21,658 nucleotides of DNA, from positions 1-21,658 of the forward strand of contig CBDULX010000025.1 in NCBI GenBank assembly GCA_965368175.1, written 5' to 3'. The DNA comes from CBDULX01 sp965368175 (lineage in GTDB: Bacteria > Pseudomonadota > Gammaproteobacteria > SZUA-229). Below, one piece after another: positions 15,717-21,658 of the stretch. How positions within the stretch are numbered: the first letter of the stretch is position 1; each line of letters opens with the position of its first letter. Under the pieces are notes generated by a model that worked only from the letters and a program-made list of their open reading frames with translations, was not told where the DNA came from and made no database searches. The translations under genes were made by a program, and so were the position numbers.

Positions 15717-16041
15717 TTGGAATCCCATAATTTTTTCTACATCTACTGATCAATAACTGACTGCCCGTATTGTTGCAGAATTGGCCACTCGCTTGTACAG
15801 CCTACCGGTAATTGGCGAATTACTGGAGGCTTTATTTCTCAATGAGTCGCTCATTCAGCGTCTGCTCATTGTTGTCTTTATGGTGCCACGTGGGGAAGTG
15901 GGCTTAATCTTTGCAGAGCTGGGCCGCACCAGTAATATTATTAATAATGGAATCTATGCCGGGCTGATAATTGTGATTGTCATTACTACCCTGCTCTCAC
16001 CTTTTGCTATAAAGTGTCTGGCATCAAAACTTTATACTTGA
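15717..16041 (+). pseudogene. Relic of a CPA2-type cation/proton antiporter
   Basis: An internally deleted and frameshifted remnant. From a TTG at 15717 one reads LESHNFFYIY and then a stop. After a +1 frame change the sequence continues at 15757 with LTARIVAELATRLYSLP and VIGELLEALFL, the typical first transmembrane segments of Kef/NhaP-like CPA2 antiporters. It then runs directly into LLIVVFMVPRGEVGLIFAEL and a hydrophobic segment IYAGLIIVIVITTLLSPFA, which are the last segments of the same family. Several hundred residues of the normal core are missing. The part from 15781 is open for 86 codons and could in principle make a small membrane peptide, but nothing suggests it is functional. A MITE-like element lies just upstream. 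Confidence 0.7.
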
Positions 16042-16059
16042 ATAAATTTTTCGCCAAAT

Positions 16060-16845
16060 ATGATTCATCTGCGCTACCTAATCATATCAATTACCTTGTT
16101 ATGCTGTGATTTTGCTCATGCATACAAGCATAATTTTATAATTTCTCCTTCTTTATATATTTTTGATTATTCCGAGTATGACGCTGCGGATAATTTTCTG
16201 GATGGCGAAACCGGTGTCTTACCCGGCATTCATTTGGCATATAATTTTAATCATGAACATTTTAGTATTTTGACCCAATACAGTGAATACGGTGGTAACG
16301 TAGATTATGATGGCTATACATTGCAAACAGGAACGCCTCATCAGACGCTGACTGACACCTATCTACGTTTTTATAATATTAGCCTTTATACAGCTGAATT
16401 CGCTCATCAACCTCAGCTATTCATGAGATTTGGCTCCAGTTACTGGAATCGTAATATTTTACCCAGCGGCAATGTTAGCGGCCTACATGAAAAATACCGC
16501 TGGAATGAGATTTCTGCTGGTTTTCGTATTGGACAGTACAATAATCAATTGAACTTGTGGCTAGAGTTTTCTATTCTAAAAACTCATAGCCCAGATATGG
16601 ATATATTTTTAGCTTCCGAGACATTGAATTTCCCACTAGCAACTAAAACCGGATTCAGAGCAGAAGCCGGTCGTTATTTCAAACTATCAAATAATTTCGA
16701 TATTGGCCTGAGTGGTTTTATCGAACACTGGCGTTTTGGTGCCAGCGATTCACAATTCTCGGTCGATTTAGCTGACGATATATTCGAACCCGACAGCGAA
16801 TCCAGACATTGGGGCTTACGACTGAATATCCGCTATCGTTATTAG
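16060..16845 (+). CDS. Outer-membrane beta-barrel protein of unknown function
   Basis: A 261-residue protein with a signal peptide (about 1-21, ending AHA before YKHNF). The mature part alternates polar and aromatic or hydrophobic residues in many short strands, is rich in Tyr, Asn and Phe, and ends in RLNIRYRY, with a terminal aromatic as favoured by the BAM machinery. An 8- to 10-strand barrel is likely. Landmarks are FDYSEYD, DGETGVLPG, YGGNVDYDG, YWNRNI and GLRLNIRYRY. I recognise no named family. Base composition is more AT-rich than neighbouring genes and no ribosome-binding site is evident, which hints at acquisition or relaxed selection. It lies 18 bases after the antiporter relic and ends at a strong hairpin. 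Confidence 0.7.
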   Translation: MIHLRYLIISITLLCCDFAHAYKHNFIISPSLYIFDYSEYDAADNFLDGETGVLPGIHLAYNFNHEHFSILTQYSEYGGNVDYDGYTLQTGTPHQTLTDTYLRFYNISLYTAEFAHQPQLFMRFGSSYWNRNILPSGNVSGLHEKYRWNEISAGFRIGQYNNQLNLWLEFSILKTHSPDMDIFLASETLNFPLATKTGFRAEAGRYFKLSNNFDIGLSGFIEHWRFGASDSQFSVDLADDIFEPDSESRHWGLRLNIRYRY

Positions 16846-16869
16846 AAATGCCCGCAGATGCGGGCATTT
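16846..16869. terminator. Bidirectional intrinsic terminator
   Basis: A perfect 10-base stem AAATGCCCGC (16846-16855) / GCGGGCATTT (16860-16869) with a four-base loop starts right after the outer-membrane protein stop codon. The A-tract and T-tract inside the stem allow function on both strands, ending the OMP transcript and the opposing asmA-mutY-yggX transcript. Confidence 0.85.
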
Positions 16870-16894
16870 CTGTCTATGGAGCCAGGCATACTGA

Positions 16895-17170
16895 TCAGCT
16901 GGACGGTGGCACAAAATCACCTGGAGTTTCGCTGCCTTCTTCGCTGAAGAAGTACTTATCCATCTGTTCTTCCAGGAATTTACGCGCTTTCGGCTCAATG
17001 GGCGTTAAACGGTATTCGTTGATTAACATGGTCTGGTGCTTTAACCAGGCCGCCCAGGCTTCTTTGGAAACATTGTCGAACAGTTTCTGCCCCAATTCAC
17101 CAGGGTATGGTGGAAAATCCAGACCTTCGGCTTCGCGACCGAGTTTTACACATTGCACCGTACGTGCCAT
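16895..17170 (-). CDS. yggX: Probable Fe(2+)-trafficking protein YggX
   Basis: A 91-residue protein matching YggX in length and sequence: it begins MARTVQCVKLG with the conserved Cys7, then EAEGLDFPPYPGELGQKLFDNVSKEAWAAW split over 14-43, and HQTMLINEYRL. YggX protects iron-sulfur proteins from oxidative damage and may carry ferrous iron. GAGGA precedes the ATG at good spacing. It follows mutY after 32 bases. The mutY-yggX pair is also adjacent in E. coli, which makes sense because MutY carries a [4Fe-4S] cluster. It is the last gene of the minus-strand operon, ending at the terminator at 16846-16869. Confidence 0.96.
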   Translation of the reverse strand: MARTVQCVKLGREAEGLDFPPYPGELGQKLFDNVSKEAWAAWLKHQTMLINEYRLTPIEPKARKFLEEQMDKYFFSEEGSETPGDFVPPSS

Positions 17171-17202
17171 AACAATTCCTCACAGGTTACCGACGTTGTC
17201 CT

Positions 17203-18249
17203 TTACAGGATCGCCTCTAGAATATTCTTGACCGGCGCGGCCAGTCCACGCTGATCCGGTTGTGAGGTGTTATACCAGACTATGCGTTCATCTTCCATCA
17301 CACTTTGCCCATGGTTTTTCACCTGCACCCGACAGGGGGTGATATCGAAGTGATAATGACTAAAACTGTGGCGGAAGGTATCAGCGTCTTCAATGCTGCC
17401 AATCCTGAGGTTTAGCTGCTGTTTGCACCAGTCGGCCACATCTGCCTCCATGTCCAGTTCTGGCAGGCTCCACAGCCCACCCCAGATACCACTGGGCGGG
17501 CGTTTTTCCAGCAATACCTGTAGCTGTGGATCGATCAGCACCAGCATTCTCGCCGCTTTCACGGGTTTAGCCTGTTTCGGTTTTGAACTGGGTAATTCGG
17601 CCACCCGATCGTCTCGCAATGCCACACAGCCGGCGGTCAGTGGGCAGTCGCCACACAGAGCTTTACTGCGCCGACAGAGGGTGGCGCCTAAATCCATCAT
17701 GGCCTGAGTGTAATCGGCCAGGTCCTGTTCAGGGGTATGTGCCTCAGCATAATGCCAGAGCTTTTGCTGCACTGAGTTCTGCCCCGGCCATCCCTCCACG
17801 CCATGGAACCGAGCCAGTACCCGTTTCACATTACCATCGAGAATGGCGTATCGCTGCCCGGATGCCTGGGCCAGGATGGCACCTGCGGTGGATCGACCGA
17901 TACCTGGTAAGGCCAGCACCGCTTCATAATCTTCGGGAAATACTCCGTCATGTTCGATCATGATCTGCCTGGCAGCCTTGTGTAGATTACGGGCTCGCGC
18001 GTAATAGCCCAGGCCCGACCAGTGATGCAGCACTTCATCGTCACTGGCCTCAGCCAGCGACTGGACAGTTGGAAAGCGTTGCATGAAGCGCTGAAAATAG
18101 GGAATGACAGTAGCAACCTGGGTCTGCTGTAACATGATTTCCGAGATCCACACCCGATATGCGCTGCGAGGCTGCTGCCAGGGCAGGTCCTTTCGACCGT
18201 ACTGCTGATACCAGCTCAACACAGCCTGGGCAAAATCTAACTGGCTCAT
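17203..18249 (-). CDS. mutY: A/G-specific adenine glycosylase MutY
   Basis: A 348-residue DNA repair glycosylase that removes A mispaired with 8-oxoG. Catalytic Glu37 lies in ISEIMLQQTQV and Asp138 in ILDGNVKR, at the same numbers as in E. coli. The helix-hairpin-helix LPGIGRSTAGAIL is at 114-126. The [4Fe-4S] cluster ligands are Cys192, Cys199, Cys202 and Cys208. From about residue 225 a NUDIX-like C-terminal domain for 8-oxoG recognition follows. All key residues are present. Its ATG overlaps the asmA stop by four bases (ATGA), so it is translationally coupled to asmA, and it is followed by yggX. Confidence 0.97.
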   Translation of the reverse strand: MSQLDFAQAVLSWYQQYGRKDLPWQQPRSAYRVWISEIMLQQTQVATVIPYFQRFMQRFPTVQSLAEASDDEVLHHWSGLGYYARARNLHKAARQIMIEHDGVFPEDYEAVLALPGIGRSTAGAILAQASGQRYAILDGNVKRVLARFHGVEGWPGQNSVQQKLWHYAEAHTPEQDLADYTQAMMDLGATLCRRSKALCGDCPLTAGCVALRDDRVAELPSSKPKQAKPVKAARMLVLIDPQLQVLLEKRPPSGIWGGLWSLPELDMEADVADWCKQQLNLRIGSIEDADTFRHSFSHYHFDITPCRVQVKNHGQSVMEDERIVWYNTSQPDQRGLAAPVKNILEAIL

Positions 18250-20540
18250 CGATCGAACAGCCCTTTAAGCTTATTTTTTAATTTTTCTTTGGCTTTATCT
18301 TTTTTCTCATCCAGTTTGGTGTCCACTTTCTCCTGAATTTTTTCTGTGGTTTCCTGCTTCAACAAAACTCCCACCTGCTTACCCCAGGTTTTGCTGTCCA
18401 TGCTGATATCCGGTGTGGAAAAACTGCCTTTTACATCCACCGGAACCGGAATATCCAGCATTTTTTCCAGCACACTGTCACGGTGCGCCGGGTTCAGATC
18501 CACCACAGCCCGGTAATTCAGCTTTTGCCTGGGTAGATCGACTGTGCCAGCTCCGGTAACTTTTAAACGACTCGAATCCAGCAGCAGGTCTCTGTTGCTG
18601 ACCACGCCATTAGTAATGGTGGCAGACGCTCGGGCCACCCTGAACGCAGTGGTCTGTTTGGGGTTATAAGTACCGCGCCATTCCGATTTAACAGGCATAT
18701 TCTTCTGTTCCATATAATCCACCGCCGTCTTACGCACAAAAAATTCGGCATCCACACCCTGTAATTCAGCCTTGTCCATATTGAGGCTGAGCTTGCCATT
18801 AGACGCCGCTATCAGCGTATTTACCGAATTACCCTGTGCGTTAATGTCTGCACTCATCTGTAACGCGCCGTTCATAGTCATGGAATCATCACCCAGCAAA
18901 TCTTCCAGCACTGGATTGATCACCGGGGCCGCCTGCAAATCTCTGGCTGTAAGCTGAACCCGGTACTTGGGTTTTTCTGGGCGCACATCCAGTGAGGTGG
19001 ACATGGACACTGCACCCTGCAACAAATTCATTGATACAGGCAGCTTTATCTGACCATCACCGGCGGCCTTAACGGCGATACTGATATCACTCAGGCTATG
19101 CTTAAAAGCCTGCAACTGTTGCAGCGAAAACTGACCATCAGCTACCATATTTCGCAGAAACTCGGTGGGCAGATCAATCGGGACATCCTGTTCACTGGTT
19201 ACTGGCACAGGAACCGGTGCAGCCACGGCTTTTTCATCCAGGGCCGGTGGCAGGTAATCATCCAGTACCAGTTTGTCCATGCTCAAACGGAATGCCAGAC
19301 TGGGTTTTGCAAACTCCCTGACCTGTACTCCACCGTCAATGACCGACCGATCAATTTCAATGTGCAACTTATCCAGCTGAATAAATTGCGGGGAAGCCTT
19401 AAGCCCGGAAGACATGGCCAGGTGTTCGAGGGCTTTCGAGTTTTGCATCTCCGGTAATTCTATATCGAGCTGTTTCGTGACGGCTTTCAGATTCACCGCC
19501 AATAGCCTGATCTGACCCTGTACCAGTGGTTCGGACATCAATCCCTGAACATCAATCTGACTGTGGATTTCCAGCCCCAGAGTTTTTAAGACCAGGCGGT
19601 CCAGCCTGGCCGTTTGTTTCTCAAGATCAATGTTGGCAGTGGTACTAAGCTCCGCATTAATGGTGCCGGTGGGTATATCTTTAGCTTTCGCAACAAGCCG
19701 TAGCCGAGTCTGTCCAATGTCAAATTGCTGCTGATTAAGTCGAGCCTCCAGACTCGATTCAATGGTTAGCTGGATGTTCTGTGCTGGCAGTTCATCCGAT
19801 CTGGCATTTACCGTCACAGCCAGATTTTTAAGTTCGGCCAGCATTACATCGGGCTGGAACCTGAGATCACTGCTCACGCCTAATACCACATCCAGCTGAG
19901 GCTGGTTCAGTGCGGCGTGAACAGACAGCTTCAGGGGAATAATTTCATTGATACGGATGGCACCGGTTTCCAGATTAATTTTATCCAGTCTCGCGGTGAG
20001 GCCCTGAGTGTCATCCTGCCAGACCAGGCTTGCATCACTGATCTCCACACCATTGATCTTCAGGGCCGCAAGACTCATGGCCGGCGCGGCTTCATCTGTC
20101 TGTTCCTGCTCAACGGGTTCTGCAGTTTCAGCAGCGGTTGCCTGACTCAAATCCGACCAGTTATTTCGACCATCTTTGGCCTGCTGCAGGGACAGATACA
20201 GCCCCTGCAAACGCACCTTGTCCACACTAAATTGCTGCTTTAACAATGGCATCAGTTCAACTTTAATATCCAGTGCCTGCAGTTTGGCAAATGGACTGGG
20301 GCCAAAGCCCTGTGCATTGGCCAATGTTACCTGATTGATGGACAGGCCTATCCAGGGAAATAACGTCAATTTCACATTCCCCTCTATATCAAGTTTTCGT
20401 CCGGTGGCCTTTTCAACCTGTTGGGAAATTTGCGGTTTGTATCGATTGGCATCGAAGGTATAAACAAATATGCTTAGGCCAATCAACAACAGCAGAAACA
20501 GGCCGGCCAGCACCAGAATTGTTTTTTTAATTAGCTTCAT
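18246..20540 (-). CDS. asmA: AsmA family protein
   Basis: A 764-residue inner-membrane-anchored protein. It starts KLIKKTILVLAGLFLLLLIGLSIFVYTF, with a single membrane anchor at about 7-29, then the family signature FDANRYKPQISQQVEKATGRKLDIEGNVKLTLFPWIGL split over 29-67. A long periplasmic beta-rich region follows, and the C-terminal AsmA core (about 560-720) contains NGALQMSADINAQG and GAGTVDLPRQKLNY. The tail is very rich in Lys and Glu (about 734-764) and predicted helical. AsmA-like proteins are bridge-like lipid-transfer proteins affecting outer-membrane assembly. It is longer than E. coli AsmA (617 aa) because of the linker and the tail. GGAG stands eight bases before the ATG. It is the first gene of asmA-mutY-yggX and is divergent from the DUF2333 gene. 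Confidence 0.93.
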   Translation of the reverse strand: MKLIKKTILVLAGLFLLLLIGLSIFVYTFDANRYKPQISQQVEKATGRKLDIEGNVKLTLFPWIGLSINQVTLANAQGFGPSPFAKLQALDIKVELMPLLKQQFSVDKVRLQGLYLSLQQAKDGRNNWSDLSQATAAETAEPVEQEQTDEAAPAMSLAALKINGVEISDASLVWQDDTQGLTARLDKINLETGAIRINEIIPLKLSVHAALNQPQLDVVLGVSSDLRFQPDVMLAELKNLAVTVNARSDELPAQNIQLTIESSLEARLNQQQFDIGQTRLRLVAKAKDIPTGTINAELSTTANIDLEKQTARLDRLVLKTLGLEIHSQIDVQGLMSEPLVQGQIRLLAVNLKAVTKQLDIELPEMQNSKALEHLAMSSGLKASPQFIQLDKLHIEIDRSVIDGGVQVREFAKPSLAFRLSMDKLVLDDYLPPALDEKAVAAPVPVPVTSEQDVPIDLPTEFLRNMVADGQFSLQQLQAFKHSLSDISIAVKAAGDGQIKLPVSMNLLQGAVSMSTSLDVRPEKPKYRVQLTARDLQAAPVINPVLEDLLGDDSMTMNGALQMSADINAQGNSVNTLIAASNGKLSLNMDKAELQGVDAEFFVRKTAVDYMEQKNMPVKSEWRGTYNPKQTTAFRVARASATITNGVVSNRDLLLDSSRLKVTGAGTVDLPRQKLNYRAVVDLNPAHRDSVLEKMLDIPVPVDVKGSFSTPDISMDSKTWGKQVGVLLKQETTEKIQEKVDTKLDEKKDKAKEKLKNKLKGLFDR

Positions 20541-20591
20541 TCCTTACTCCGAACAGTTACAATAGGGCCAACATGTGACACGGGAAGCACC

Positions 20592-21658
20592 ATGAAGATA
20601 CTTGATCCATTGTTTGACGTCTATGCTCGACTAACGTCGCCACTCAGTCGTAGACAGTCTAATCCATCCTCATCACAACATCACTGGACATTCCGATTTC
20701 TATTTGTACTGATAGCGGTATTTATTGTGCTACAGATTGTCTTCGGCTTCCTGTGGAGTAGCGAGCCGGACAGTTTCGATCCGGTTGCCTATGCCAGCGA
20801 ATTATCACAACAGAATAACGAAAACATGGTGACCGGTTACATCACCACCGCTACTGCCATCCGCATCGGTGAAACAATACTGGATAAACCCGGTGGCTAT
20901 CTGACCAATGACAAAATGCCGCCAGGCGTGTTTATGGATAACATACCCAACTGGGAATTCGGTGCTCTGGTGCAATTACGCGACATCGCCCGTGCCCTGC
21001 GCAACGACATCAGCCGTTCACAGTCTCAGTCGGTGGAAGACCCTGACCTGATCATTGCAGAACCCCAGTTCAATTTTGATTCCAGCTCCTGGATACTGCC
21101 CGCCACCGAAGGTGAATACCGCGAGGGACTCAAGGCCCTCACAGGCTACCTGCATAGACTGGCCGATGACAATGAACAGGATGCACAGTTCTATGCCCGC
21201 GCCGATAACCTGCGCGACTGGCTGGCACTGGTAGAAAAACGTCTGGGCAGTTTATCGCAACGCCTCAGCGCCAGTGTTGGCCAGGAGCGCATTAACACTG
21301 ATCTGTCTGGCGACCCGGATGCCCAACAGTCCACCCAGACCCAGAGCCTGGTGGAAGTTAAAACACCCTGGATGCAAATCGATGACGTGTTCTACGAAAC
21401 CCGCGGCAGTGCCTGGGCCCTGCTGCATTTATTAAAAGCCGTGGAAGCCGATTTTCAGGAAATCCTGAGCAAAAAGAATGCGCTGATCAGCGTACGCCAG
21501 ATCATCCGCGAACTGGAAGCCACTCAGGCTACAGTATGGAGCCCAATAATCCTCAACGGCGGTGGCTTTGGCTTTTTCGCCAACCATTCACTGGTAATGG
21601 CCAACTATATTTCACGGGCCAATGCCGGGGTGATCGATTTGAAAACTCTACTTTCACA
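20592..21658 (+). CDS. DUF2333 family inner-membrane protein (partial, runs off the window)
   Basis: An open frame begins with ATG at 20592 and has no stop before the window edge, giving 355 complete codons. One transmembrane helix at about 33-56 (FRFLFVLIAVFIVLQIVFGF) separates a short cytoplasmic N-terminus from a large periplasmic part. Landmarks GYLTNDKMPPGVFMDNIPNW, LRDIARALRNDISRSQSQS and LNGGGFGFFANHSLVMANY identify the DUF2333 family common in Gammaproteobacteria; its function is unknown. Family members are about 350 residues, so only a few residues should be missing at the 3' end. The 51-base gap to the divergent asmA gene must hold both promoters or their overlap, but I could not fix boxes with confidence. 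Confidence 0.88.
   Translation, partial: MKILDPLFDVYARLTSPLSRRQSNPSSSQHHWTFRFLFVLIAVFIVLQIVFGFLWSSEPDSFDPVAYASELSQQNNENMVTGYITTATAIRIGETILDKPGGYLTNDKMPPGVFMDNIPNWEFGALVQLRDIARALRNDISRSQSQSVEDPDLIIAEPQFNFDSSSWILPATEGEYREGLKALTGYLHRLADDNEQDAQFYARADNLRDWLALVEKRLGSLSQRLSASVGQERINTDLSGDPDAQQSTQTQSLVEVKTPWMQIDDVFYETRGSAWALLHLLKAVEADFQEILSKKNALISVRQIIRELEATQATVWSPIILNGGGFGFFANHSLVMANYISRANAGVIDLKTLLS

Noticed and set aside
15781..16041. A functional small membrane protein gene
   Set aside because: The sequence matches the two ends of a much larger antiporter, with an upstream frame break, so a pseudogene explains it better.
16809..17231. A 140-codon plus-strand open frame across the terminator and yggX
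   Set aside because: It starts inside the OMP gene in another frame, reads through a strong hairpin and is antisense to YggX.

Overview
The window looks like a chromosomal segment of a free-living gammaproteobacterium outside the enterics, at moderate GC. The evidence is gammaproteobacterial housekeeping content: PriA, ArgS, a SPOR-domain FtsN-like protein, HrpA, MutY with YggX, AsmA and a DUF2333 protein. Most genes are densely packed with ATGA overlaps or short gaps. There is no phage, integrase, CRISPR or intact transposase, and I see no rRNA or tRNA gene.

Layout, left to right. A group III-type truncated hemoglobin (64-474) is followed by a 680-base AT-rich gap holding at least five exact and three near-exact DnaA boxes, which I read as a candidate replication origin or DnaA-binding locus. 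Then come priA, argS (TTG start) and an FtsN-like SPOR gene. Next is a probable three-gene operon: an SCP2-like small protein, a soluble NarL-type histidine kinase (TTG start) and a NarL/FixJ response regulator. hrpA follows. A translationally coupled pair encodes an exported dihaem cytochrome c fused to a DUF302 domain and a second exported DUF302 protein, followed by a PilZ protein. On the minus strand there is an HDOD protein. The stretch 15239-16845 is an AT-rich, decayed-looking island with a MITE-like element flanked by TTAA, a relic of a CPA2-type cation/proton antiporter, and an outer-membrane beta-barrel gene closed by a bidirectional terminator. The minus-strand operon asmA-mutY-yggX is next, and a divergent DUF2333 gene runs off the right edge.

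The most distinctive non-coding signal is a set of intergenic inverted repeats built from 7-base units. Family A (unit GGTTNAT) lies after priA and after hrpA. Family B (unit ACTTNNN) lies after the response regulator, with a single arm next to the HDOD stop codon. A further inverted element built on CAGAG lies between pilZ and the HDOD gene. Copies in a family share 18 to 22 bases with one mismatch although they lie kilobases apart, so they are dispersed repeats and not chance hairpins.

Functional themes: DNA replication, restart and repair (DnaA-box region, priA, mutY); translation and RNA metabolism (argS, hrpA); envelope and division (SPOR, asmA, OMP); signalling (two-component pair, PilZ, HDOD); and periplasmic redox chemistry of unknown purpose (cytochrome c with DUF302). 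All assignments come from reading the sequence; no database search was run.
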